Notes under the pieces: generated by a model
What the model was told of the DNA's origin: nothing
The model's input: only the letters and a program-made list of their open reading frames with translations
The model's database searches: none
Program-made: the position numbers and the translations under genes
Source: Fidelibacterota bacterium
GTDB lineage: Bacteria > Fidelibacterota > Marinisomatia > Marinisomatales > TCS55
NCBI GenBank assembly: GCA_012964665.1
Contig: DTTO01000065.1
Location: forward strand, 1-64,000
DNA: 64,000 nt
Direction: 5' to 3'
Shown: positions 38,150 to 46,718 of the stretch, piece after piece
Layout of the letters: each line of letters begins with the position of its first letter
Position numbering within the stretch: the stretch's first letter is position 1

Positions 38150-39079
38150 ATGACAGATCTTCAACAACGCATCTACCGAGCCCAGTGCCTGGGCAATGTG
38201 GAACCGATTGAACATATGGTCCCCTATCCCAACCTGCGGGCGTTGGTAGATGGCCAGAACGTGAAGTATGGCAAAAAGATGGTTTACGCTGACCTAGGCC
38301 TTTCATCGGATAAAGTATACCGATTGGCCCAACAAACCGCTAACTGGCTTATCTCAGAAGGGATAAAACCTAAAGATCGAATTCTCATGGACAAACTCAC
38401 CTTTCCTCAATGCGAAATACTGGCATTTGGTATCTGGACATTGGGCGGCTCGTTGATATTAACAGGTGATGATGACTTGATAGGCGCTGAAAAAGCGACT
38501 GCTCCAGCTTTGACCATTACAACTAAAACAGATTATTTCGAGAAAATCAAAGCATTTCCAGAGTACCACGATCCAACATTCAAACCACTTCTCCAACATG
38601 AGGCCATGGTCTTTTGGGATAAAGGCATTGGCTACCGCCTTAGCCACTATAACTTGTTGGTGAATGCCAACGGGATCCAGCATGCCATTGATCTGTTTGA
38701 GAATCAGACTTATTGTGTCAATATGGATCCCAATTCAACAGCCTGGGTAATCCTGCAAACAATGCTGCCACTTTATACAGGTGCGCCTCTAACATCTGTA
38801 AACCCGAATTTAAGAATCGGAATTCCTGGCCAGTATAAAAATATGGATTATTGTGTCCGATTTGATTGGGATCAGCTCAAAGAAACCAACCCCCCATCCC
38901 TTTACGCCTGCAATGAGAACACAGGCTTCCTAGCGATCAACCAACAGCCAATCCATTTGACAGAAATGGATGATGCTAACATTCCAAAACAGATATCCGG
39001 TCATTCAGTTATGATGGGTTATACAGATAATAAACGTAATGATAAGTTCTTCAAAAATGGAGGACTAATTATTCATTGA
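38150..39079 (+). CDS. Truncated/degenerate ANL superfamily (AMP-binding) protein
   Basis: YRLAQQTANWLISEGIKPKDRILMDKLTFPQCEILAFGIWTLGGSLILTGDD resembles the ANL N-domain; SHYNLLVNANGIQHAI resembles the post-P-loop region; ends at the hinge-like FFKNGGLIIH. Confidence 0.6.
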   Translation: MTDLQQRIYRAQCLGNVEPIEHMVPYPNLRALVDGQNVKYGKKMVYADLGLSSDKVYRLAQQTANWLISEGIKPKDRILMDKLTFPQCEILAFGIWTLGGSLILTGDDDLIGAEKATAPALTITTKTDYFEKIKAFPEYHDPTFKPLLQHEAMVFWDKGIGYRLSHYNLLVNANGIQHAIDLFENQTYCVNMDPNSTAWVILQTMLPLYTGAPLTSVNPNLRIGIPGQYKNMDYCVRFDWDQLKETNPPSLYACNENTGFLAINQQPIHLTEMDDANIPKQISGHSVMMGYTDNKRNDKFFKNGGLIIH

Positions 39080-39162
39080 CCTAAAAGTTTTTATTCATTC
39101 TGATAAAACTGCTAACCAAAATAGGTTCAATTGAAAACAGTCATTGGTTTAAATAACTTTCT

Positions 39163-39879
39163 TTATTCCAAATTTTTCTCAAGATAATTTAACATTTTCT
39201 TCTGTTGAGTCAGCCATCCCAGCCTCACTTCAATATTCACATATCGAACCCCATTTCGCATAGCTGCCCATGAGAGCGATCCGTCATCTTTCTGCGGGAG
39301 TTTTTCTTGAAGAACCACATTAAAAGGTGATCTGACCAAGGCCTCAAAATCCGTTCGATCCGTACAAATAAAAAAGTCTCTCGGATTTTGATCTTTTTTG
39401 ATGGACACACTATCACTCTTTTGAATTTCCCGATTTACATTGTAGCCCTTGAAATTGTTATGAAGGGCAACCAGCAGCCCTCCATTTTTTGGAAAAATAC
39501 TTTCCAAAAATGCATCCCTTTCTCGATTGATCCATTCCAATGCTTCTTGTTTTTTTAAGCTAGACCAACTGCGGTTATATTTTTGAATATTCGCTTCGGC
39601 ACCCATGGAAGAAAAGATGCGATTCGGGTCTAAAATGCCATCAAAAAAATCTATTTCCCGTGTTTCCCCCTGAATAAAAAAAGCCGTTCCCAAATTCAAT
39701 TTCATGTGGCTTTCAAGGGCCATTCGGGCGGTTTGCTCATCTCCGTGAAGCCAGATATATCTCCGATCTGAATTTCCTTTTTTCACCACCTTGAAATCGA
39801 TCTCTCCTAGCTTGATAACATCATCCTGCATTGATGGAATAATCAGTAAGCTGAATAAAATGGAATGTATTGTTATCAC
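39163..39879 (-). CDS. Predicted M14-like zinc carboxypeptidase-fold exported protein
   Basis: WLHGDEQTA (HxxE: H45, E48), ILDPNRIFS (M14 DxNRxF-like), LVALHNN (H140), YVNIEVRLG (E217); N-terminal hydrophobic signal. Confidence 0.6.
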   Translation of the reverse strand: MITIHSILFSLLIIPSMQDDVIKLGEIDFKVVKKGNSDRRYIWLHGDEQTARMALESHMKLNLGTAFFIQGETREIDFFDGILDPNRIFSSMGAEANIQKYNRSWSSLKKQEALEWINRERDAFLESIFPKNGGLLVALHNNFKGYNVNREIQKSDSVSIKKDQNPRDFFICTDRTDFEALVRSPFNVVLQEKLPQKDDGSLSWAAMRNGVRYVNIEVRLGWLTQQKKMLNYLEKNLE

Positions 39880-40062
39880 GTTAATGTTGACTACCCTGGT
39901 AACCCGTTATGTATCCATCGGAAATTCTAAGTTTATAAACGCATATATACTGTTGGAAAAAATTACAATCATTGGGTAATATTTTGAACAAAAATCTATA
40001 TGAAAAATAAAATTGAAACATTATTTTAAACGAAACATTTAATTTTAAAAAGGATAGAAATC

Positions 40063-40455
40063 ATGAAAAAGTTAACCACATTCATTATTACAGGCATATT
40101 ATGGGTCGGGTGTGCCAACCCACCGCAGGAATCCAATAAACTTACTCTAGGGTTGGTTCAATCCACAGTGGTCAAAGGGGCCAACCAAACAGAAATCATC
40201 AAGGTATTAGGTGCTCCTAATATTATTTCAAAAGATAAGCAAGGTCGGGAAACATGGACCTACGATCGAATCTCTAGGGAAAATGAGGCCAAAAGCGGGT
40301 CCATGGTTGGAGCCGGCTTTTTTTCAGGCTTTATTGGTGCCGGTGGAACCAGTAAATCTTCTTCCAGTACATCATCAAAATCACTCACAGTTGTAATCAC
40401 ATTTGATAATAACAAAAGTGTATTAGACTACGCCTATCAAAGCCTGGAGTTCTAA
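40063..40455 (+). CDS. Small lipoprotein, BamE/SmpA-like repeat
   Basis: Lipobox LWVGCANPP; VVKGANQTEIIKVLGAPNIISKDKQGRETWTYD resembles the BamE/SmpA fold motif; Gly/Ser-rich tail. Confidence 0.6.
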   Translation: MKKLTTFIITGILWVGCANPPQESNKLTLGLVQSTVVKGANQTEIIKVLGAPNIISKDKQGRETWTYDRISRENEAKSGSMVGAGFFSGFIGAGGTSKSSSSTSSKSLTVVITFDNNKSVLDYAYQSLEF

Positions 40456-41139
40456 ATGCTGAGAAGCATTATTCGCCCTAAATCCAAAGGGGGGCGTTTT
40501 TTCTATATATCTTTAATCAGTTATCTGGTCGTTGGCGTATCCGGATGCACCAATCCACCCAGAGTAGAAAAGCCCCCCACATCTGTGGCAAGGGCCATGC
40601 AGACGCGAGCTTTTCATGGTGATCTAAAAACCGTCCTAAAGGCTTCTATTCATTCGCTTCAGGATATGGACTACACTATCGATGTCTTGAATTCTGATGT
40701 TGGATTGATTAGCGCCAGCCGAACTACGGAACATCGAAAGGCAGCTTTGACAGATGAAAAACCAGAAGAAACCATGTCTGCCGGTCAAAAAGCCTGTATT
40801 GCTATTGGTGTCATCGCACTTATTGCCCTCATTGCTAGCGCAATTTTTGGTGGAGATAAAGACGATAAAAAGAAAGATTCAAATCGTCCAATTATTCTCG
40901 GAGACAATAACGATGATGGACCCGATGGGCCTCGCATCTATCGCTACAAGGTAACCATCAGCCTAAATGATTTGGAAAATGATGAAACAAATGTCCGTGT
41001 TAGTGCCAGTGGTGAAGTTGAACAAGATGGAAAAATCCTCTCAACTGGTGGCATTCATGAGCTAGAGTTTTTTCAGAAATTCTTTGCGGGAATGAGCCAG
41101 GGTTTATTTCTAGATGAAAATGTACCAGTGAAAAATTAA
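40456..41139 (+). CDS. Hypothetical lipoprotein with central TM segment
   Basis: Lipobox VSGCTNPP; starts at the base after the preceding stop codon; internal ACIAIGVIALIALIASAIFGG. Confidence 0.65.
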   Translation: MLRSIIRPKSKGGRFFYISLISYLVVGVSGCTNPPRVEKPPTSVARAMQTRAFHGDLKTVLKASIHSLQDMDYTIDVLNSDVGLISASRTTEHRKAALTDEKPEETMSAGQKACIAIGVIALIALIASAIFGGDKDDKKKDSNRPIILGDNNDDGPDGPRIYRYKVTISLNDLENDETNVRVSASGEVEQDGKILSTGGIHELEFFQKFFAGMSQGLFLDENVPVKN

Positions 41140-41146
41140 AGATTTT

Positions 41147-41785
41147 TTATTTTATTCCGGTTACAACCAGTGTACCCGCCCAACCATCTTTTGCTCCCAC
41201 CTGCCAGGATTGAATATTATTTAAACCAGCATGAATAAACATGCCAACCCATTCTGTAATTGATAGTCTTGTCATTATAGAAATACCACATTCAGTACGC
41301 CAATTCTCGCTGGGCTTATTTTCCTTATAATAATCAATTCCTACGATCAACCTGCCTTCTGGATTGAGCCATTTATCCGTGATATGTTGGATCAGCAAGT
41401 TGGGATTGGCAAAATAATAAAAGACTTCCATTGAATGGACCAGGTCTACTTTTTCATGCGGCGCCCAATTCAAAAGTTCTGAACAGTGATACGTATGATC
41501 TGAATCCAGAGATTCTGCTTTTTCGATCATGAATTTAGAACCGTCCACACCTGTGGCGCTGTTGCATAAGCTATATTGCCCCACCATCCGAACAACCCAA
41601 CCATTTCCGCAGCCCGCATCAATGAAAGAGAATGGATTGGTTTGATCTTTTAAGGAAAAATCCAGCATTGCTTTCACGGAACTGGTATGGCCATCCGCCA
41701 TTGCTTCATCCCGACCATCCCGAGCCCAATCTGAAAAAACGTCAATCGATGATTTCATGTGTTTAAAAAAACACCTTATAATCAC
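41147..41785 (-). CDS. Class I SAM-dependent methyltransferase
   Basis: FSFIDAGCGNGWVVRMV motif I, ATGVDGSKFMIEKAESL. Confidence 0.85.
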   Translation of the reverse strand: MIIRCFFKHMKSSIDVFSDWARDGRDEAMADGHTSSVKAMLDFSLKDQTNPFSFIDAGCGNGWVVRMVGQYSLCNSATGVDGSKFMIEKAESLDSDHTYHCSELLNWAPHEKVDLVHSMEVFYYFANPNLLIQHITDKWLNPEGRLIVGIDYYKENKPSENWRTECGISIMTRLSITEWVGMFIHAGLNNIQSWQVGAKDGWAGTLVVTGIK

Positions 41786-41797
41786 GCATTTACTATT

Positions 41798-42250
41798 TTA
41801 TAATTCTGCTAATATATCCTGGGCGTGGGTTTTGACATTTACTTTTTTGTATGCTTTTTCGATCAAGCCCTTTTCGTCAATCACGTATGTATTTCGAAAA
41901 ATGCCATCATATTTACGCCCCATAAACTTTTTTTGTCCCCATACACCATAGGCTTTTAGGACATCTTTGCTCTCATCGGATAACATGGGATATTGGAATT
42001 CTTGTTTATCACAGAATTTTTTCTGTTTTTTCGATGAATCAGCACTCATACCAACCACCGCTACATTTTTCTTTTCAAAATTATGGAGTTCATCCCGGAA
42101 CCCCTGTCCTTCAATCGTTCATCCGGGGGTACTGGCTTTGGGGAAAAACCAAAGAACCACTTTCTTCCCAGAAAAATCGCCGAGCGATACCTCATTCCCA
42201 TCCTGATCAGGGAGTGTAAAACCCGGTGCTTTACTGCTAACTTCTAACAT
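41798..42250 (-). CDS. bcp: Putative selenocysteine-containing peroxiredoxin (BCP/PrxQ family) with in-frame TGA at 42119..42121 read as Sec44
   Basis: ATG at 42250 with AAGGAG Shine-Dalgarno. Translation: MLEVSSKAPGFTLPDQDGNEVSLGDFSGKKVVLWFFPKASTPG-U-TIEGQGFRDELHNFEKKNVAVVGMSADSSKKQKKFCDKQEFQYPMLSDESKDVLKAYGVWGQKKFMGRKYDGIFRNTYVIDEKGLIEKAYKKVNVKTHAQDILAEL. The TGA replaces the peroxidatic Cys of TPGCT. The ORF track lists only the C-terminal part (41798..42058). Confidence 0.88.
42085..42121 (-). promoter_or_regulatory. Candidate bacterial SECIS element including the UGA Sec codon
   Basis: Minus-strand RNA: UGA-(14 nt)-GGGGUUC-CGGGAU-GAACUCC; 7-bp stem (one G-U pair), 6-nt loop with G at position 2; apical loop begins 21 nt after the UGA. 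Confidence 0.75.
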
Positions 42251-42263
42251 TATTTCTCCTTAC

Positions 42264-42725
42264 TTAAAATTCGACTTTTGACCATCGCATACGGTCATCA
42301 TTATTCACTACCATATCATATACGGTCTGGATGCCTTCTTTCTGCCCTCGCCAGACCAATGTATCTAGCGCTTTGTAGATATCCACCCACTTGTAATCAA
42401 CATGTTCTTCGGATAGTTTAACTTCGGCTGAATCTACTTCAATCCCAAAAACGGGTACAAGGTTGATCCAGTCTTGGTGCGACTCATAAAAACGACTAAC
42501 ATGATCTGCCACAAACATGCGGACCGGTTCCAGTCTCGTTTCCTCCCTTAATTCACGGATGGCTGCTTCGGATGCAGTTTCATCGCCTTCAATTTTTCCA
42601 GCCACTCCCTGCCAAAGGTGTTCATATAACTTATCTTGATTTCTTTTCAATAGCAGAAATTTTAGGCCATCATCTGTCTGGCGAAATACGTAACAATCCA
42701 CCACGCGTATAGTTATATCTGCCAT
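42264..42725 (-). CDS. NUDIX hydrolase
   Basis: GKIEGDETASEAAIRELREETRLEP matches the Nudix box Gx5Ex7REUxEExGU. Confidence 0.92.
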   Translation of the reverse strand: MADITIRVVDCYVFRQTDDGLKFLLLKRNQDKLYEHLWQGVAGKIEGDETASEAAIRELREETRLEPVRMFVADHVSRFYESHQDWINLVPVFGIEVDSAEVKLSEEHVDYKWVDIYKALDTLVWRGQKEGIQTVYDMVVNNDDRMRWSKVEF

Positions 42726-42727
42726 TT

Positions 42728-44872
42728 TTATTTCAGTAAAATCATTTTATTAGTGAGTATTGTTGATTTTGATTTCAGGCGGGCAAAATAAATGCCTGCA
42801 GGAACATTTTCTCCCAAATGGTTCTTGCCATTCCATATCACTTTATTTTTACTTGGAAACCCATCCACCAGCGACGCGACCAGGTGACCATTGATATCCA
42901 ATATATTTAATTGTATGGGACTTAATTCTTTGTCCACTAAATCAAATTTTATGGTCGTAGTTGGATTAAAAGGGTTTGGATAATTGGTGATCAGATTGAA
43001 ACGCTTGGGATCTTCGTTGCCAGTGGCGTTTACTGGATCATTAAAATCAGCATTGTTACGCGGCATTAATTTGTATTCACCATAAGAATAATGAACCACA
43101 CCGGTTATACTGATAAAATGGATGCCTTTTTCCGGATTGGGCCAATCACCATCAAACATATAATCATCAATGATTGCAGTCCCAGTCCAATCCGATACTC
43201 CCCATTGGTTATATTCACTGGATTTCCATGCTACAATTACGTTCACCAGACGCACCAGCATTCCTTCATATTTTTCCGCCCAGATTTGGCAACCGCCAGA
43301 TAGCGAACTGGCTGTTATTGTTACAGGTTCAATCGAAATCCCGCTTGACAGCACTTCTGTAGATGAAATATTCTTCATTTCCGTCAAACCGTAATATTCA
43401 GATATATCGCCTTTTAATTTTACCTGGTCGCCAACAGATGGTGCCTGATAACCTTTATTGATAAAAATAAACATGCCGCCCCATTCATCCTTGAATGGAT
43501 CTTGAATAAAGAAGTTGGGATAATCCGAATCTGGACGAACGGCTGTTACCACCCCGGTGACTTCTAAATTTTGACCTTCAAAATCAGATGGATAACAATC
43601 TTCACCAACACCTTTATCCGTTGTTAACTGGATATCATAAGGAGTATATCCACTGGTAACTGGTACACTGATATTTACAAAATCATTGGCCTGTTCGCCA
43701 TCATTATCAGTTACTGTCAATTCAAATGTAAATACGCTAGTACGATTTACTTCCGGAACAACAAAATCTGCTGTAGTGGCTGCGATATTATTGATGGTAA
43801 CAGTTGGCCCGGAAGTCTGTCTCCAGGCATAACTTACGACGGATCCATTCGGATCGTAACTTTGAGTCCCATCTAAAAATACCTTTTCACCAATCGCTGC
43901 TACTGCATCGCCACCAGCATGTGCCACAGGACTGGTAGACGTTTTGGATGTATAGATAATTTTAGCAATTACAGGGTAATGATCTGAAGCGATATGGATA
44001 GCTTCCGCGATACTGTCGGGTACCGATCCATTGCTGCCATCAATGATAGATGTATTAAAATGGGCACCGTCATTGCCGATCACTTTATAGGATCCCTCCA
44101 TATATTTCAGATCTGGATCTTTGGCGGTAAAATGATCGGAAAAAAGGATGAAATCAAAACGGTCATCCAAACCACCGGTAGCACCTCCATCTCCTAAATT
44201 ATCTGTTCGTGTGGATTGGGTGAATTTGGAAACATGGGCACTCTCATTACGCACCCACGGACCTACCACATCTTCCAAATCCACAGTCATGCTGTCCGTT
44301 AGTAATTTATAAGCCTTTTCATCTGTGCCATATATATTAAAGTCCCCAGCAAAGATATAATGGTAATCACTATTCTTTTGGGCTATATATTTATATAATT
44401 CTTTTGTTTCCTCCCAGCGTTGATCCGCTTCGCTGGATCCATCGCTGGCCTTGAGGTGTGCACCGAATACAGTGAATGGCAATACATTTGAATGTGCATT
44501 TTTAATCGAGACTGTATATCCGGTAATATCCCTAAGGACGGTTGAGATAAAAACATGACTGGATATATCCACTTTTGATTTTCGATAAACGACAACACTT
44601 TTCATCCAGGTCGAACTCACTAGGTTGCCAGCCGCATACACCGAGCTGTCGCTATTAAAGGCTTTTTCGAGGATTTTGTCCAGCCCTGCTCCATCTTCAA
44701 TTTCTTGTAATACAACAATGTCAGGCTGAATATAATCCACCACCTTTTTGATATATTGGACACGATGCGTTGAATTACGATTAAACCGTAAGACATTATA
44801 GCTCATGACAATTAACGAATCCTGGGTGTAAATGGCATTGGAGAGGAAAAATAAAACTACAAAGCGCGCCAT
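42728..44872 (-). CDS. Secreted endonuclease/exonuclease/phosphatase with PKD-like and OB-like domains and a C-terminal Por/FlgD-type sorting domain
   Basis: SYNVLRFN...VVLQEIEDG...FGAHLKASDG...FAGDFNIYG...SDHYPVIAKI; PKD-like AHAGGDAVAAIGEKVFLDGTQSYDPNGSVVSYAWRQTSG; tail NYPNPFNPTTTIKFDL...GIYFARLKSKSTILTNKMILLK. Internal start MARFVVLFFLSNAIYTQ preferred. Confidence 0.88.
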   Translation of the reverse strand: MARFVVLFFLSNAIYTQDSLIVMSYNVLRFNRNSTHRVQYIKKVVDYIQPDIVVLQEIEDGAGLDKILEKAFNSDSSVYAAGNLVSSTWMKSVVVYRKSKVDISSHVFISTVLRDITGYTVSIKNAHSNVLPFTVFGAHLKASDGSSEADQRWEETKELYKYIAQKNSDYHYIFAGDFNIYGTDEKAYKLLTDSMTVDLEDVVGPWVRNESAHVSKFTQSTRTDNLGDGGATGGLDDRFDFILFSDHFTAKDPDLKYMEGSYKVIGNDGAHFNTSIIDGSNGSVPDSIAEAIHIASDHYPVIAKIIYTSKTSTSPVAHAGGDAVAAIGEKVFLDGTQSYDPNGSVVSYAWRQTSGPTVTINNIAATTADFVVPEVNRTSVFTFELTVTDNDGEQANDFVNISVPVTSGYTPYDIQLTTDKGVGEDCYPSDFEGQNLEVTGVVTAVRPDSDYPNFFIQDPFKDEWGGMFIFINKGYQAPSVGDQVKLKGDISEYYGLTEMKNISSTEVLSSGISIEPVTITASSLSGGCQIWAEKYEGMLVRLVNVIVAWKSSEYNQWGVSDWTGTAIIDDYMFDGDWPNPEKGIHFISITGVVHYSYGEYKLMPRNNADFNDPVNATGNEDPKRFNLITNYPNPFNPTTTIKFDLVDKELSPIQLNILDINGHLVASLVDGFPSKNKVIWNGKNHLGENVPAGIYFARLKSKSTILTNKMILLK

Positions 44873-44873
44873 A

Positions 44874-45854
44874 TCAAAAATCAATATCAGTGGAAATTTT
44901 TCCAACTGAGATTCCACGAAGATTTTTTAAAATAGGCTCCCGATATTGCTTCAATTCATTACGCTCTTGATTTGTTAGTAATTCCAATTTATCTAGAAAT
45001 GAAAGAGATGAAGAACCCAGTGCACGCATATTCCCATCCAGCACTTTCACAGCACAACCTAGAACAGAACCATCACTTTGGCGAATTCCAAAACCGCGAA
45101 TTCCTTCACCACCAACCTTGCATATGGCCCTACCTTTCATTGTTGTGATAAAGTCCGTATCAAACCGCTTTCGACCAGCAATCAGATAGGGGAATTGGCT
45201 CATTGCCTTATAAAGGCGCTCTAGCTCCGGGTGGTTCCCGGAAGCTAATTTTTGGAATAAAGCGGCAATCATAGATAATGTAAGAAAAGGAGTTGGAGCA
45301 CTGCATCCATCAATGGCGGTGGATATTTTCTCCAAGCCAGTATAGCTTTTCACTTGCTTTAAAATTGCTTTTTGAACTGGGTGGTCCGGATGAATATAAT
45401 CATCAGGATCGGCCCTTAAATATTTGCTTAAGGCCAGCATACCAGCATGTTTGCCACTGCAATTGTTATACAGTGGACTCGGTTCAGTGCCATTTTTTAT
45501 TAAGATCTGGCTGGCTGACTTATCATATGGAAAATGGTTACCGCAACAGTAATGGTCTGTTGTAAAACCAAGTTTATTCAACATAGATTGGGCTGTTTCC
45601 ACATGAATATTCTCACCATTGTGGGAAGCACACATAAGTGCAATCTCGTTTTCGGAAAAACCGGCATTGTCCGCAGCACCAGACTCTACGGTGACAGAAG
45701 CTTGAAAAGGTTTAAGGGCTGAACGAATACACGTCAAATAGTCTGGGTCTCCCGTACTGTAAACCACATTTCCATTTTTATCTACCGCCACACCGTAGGC
45801 GACGTGGACACTTTCAATAAAATCCCCCCGAAATACTTTTGATAATATTGGCAT
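44874..45854 (-). CDS. Asparaginase (L-asparaginase II-like family)
   Basis: RGDFIESVHVAYGVAVDKNGNVVYSTGDPDYLTCIRSALKPFQA, ALMCASHNGENIHVETAQSML, NNCSGKHAGMLA, IDGCSAPTP. Confidence 0.92.
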   Translation of the reverse strand: MPILSKVFRGDFIESVHVAYGVAVDKNGNVVYSTGDPDYLTCIRSALKPFQASVTVESGAADNAGFSENEIALMCASHNGENIHVETAQSMLNKLGFTTDHYCCGNHFPYDKSASQILIKNGTEPSPLYNNCSGKHAGMLALSKYLRADPDDYIHPDHPVQKAILKQVKSYTGLEKISTAIDGCSAPTPFLTLSMIAALFQKLASGNHPELERLYKAMSQFPYLIAGRKRFDTDFITTMKGRAICKVGGEGIRGFGIRQSDGSVLGCAVKVLDGNMRALGSSSLSFLDKLELLTNQERNELKQYREPILKNLRGISVGKISTDIDF

Positions 45855-45863
45855 TTATAATCT

Positions 45864-46718
45864 CTAATTCACAATGTTTGATGCAAACTTAAATTGAAAT
45901 CCTTCTGCAAGTAATCCGGGGATTTCATTTTTTAATACTTCCAATGTATTAGCCCTCGCATGACCAATGCCCAAAGCCGAGCCTTGTTTGCGCGCTATCT
46001 TGACCAACTCATTCAACTGAGCAGAAATCTTTTTCATATCAGAATCATTATCCAGAAATACATGACGACGCGTAGTAGGCACACCTAAAGAACGCATGGT
46101 TTGTTCACCAACCGTTTCAGGGGTTGTCCTGCTATCGATAAAATATTTTTTATTCTTTTTTAATACAGACCCAATAACACTCATTACTTTGCCATTTGTA
46201 GTTACTTTTGACCCCTGATGGTTATTCATACCCACCGCTTCGGGTATTTCCTTTATCACTTCACGCACACGCCATTCAATTTCTTCGCTGGTCATGCCGG
46301 CTTTAATACTATAATCTTCCTTTCCAGATGTAGGAACACTTGATTCCATGGGCATATGAATGATGACTTCCTGGCCTGCTGCGCTCGCTTTTTGAGCAAA
46401 CTTAGTCGTCTGCTTATGACCGGGGATAATGGCGCAGGTAATGGATACCCCCAGTTCTAAAAAACCATCAGATATTTTATCGTCACGATACCCAAAATCA
46501 TCAATAACTAGGACAATCGTTCCAGCTCGCTTCTTAGATTCGGATGCCGGTACAATTTTTGAAACCGGTTCTTTCATAATTTCATCTACTAAAGGTGAAT
46601 TCCCCCGTCTGGCCTTATCCAGTTCATGGAGGGCCAAATAATTGGTGATCAATAAAAAAAGAATCGCCATGCTTAAAAAAGCGATAATCTTTTTATAGAC
46701 TGCAGGTTTGGTACTCAT
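45864..46718 (-). CDS. Divergent polysaccharide deacetylase family protein
   Basis: TIVLVIDDFGYRDDKISDGFLELGVSITCAIIPG, VIIHMPMES, VGMNNHQGSKVTTNG, YFIDSRTTPET. Confidence 0.9.
   Translation of the reverse strand: MSTKPAVYKKIIAFLSMAILFLLITNYLALHELDKARRGNSPLVDEIMKEPVSKIVPASESKKRAGTIVLVIDDFGYRDDKISDGFLELGVSITCAIIPGHKQTTKFAQKASAAGQEVIIHMPMESSVPTSGKEDYSIKAGMTSEEIEWRVREVIKEIPEAVGMNNHQGSKVTTNGKVMSVIGSVLKKNKKYFIDSRTTPETVGEQTMRSLGVPTTRRHVFLDNDSDMKKISAQLNELVKIARKQGSALGIGHARANTLEVLKNEIPGLLAEGFQFKFASNIVN

Noticed and set aside
41798-42058. 86-aa ORF in the track read as an independent gene or a bcp pseudogene fragment
   Set aside because: Homology continues in the same frame to ATG 42250 through a single TGA exactly at the catalytic Cys codon, with a SECIS-like hairpin. 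Sec readthrough explains this better than decay.
41967-42219. Two + strand ORFs (79 and 61 aa) opposite the peroxiredoxin
   Set aside because: Antisense shadows of the conserved peroxiredoxin frame with no recognisable features; useful only to confirm the base reading at the TGA.
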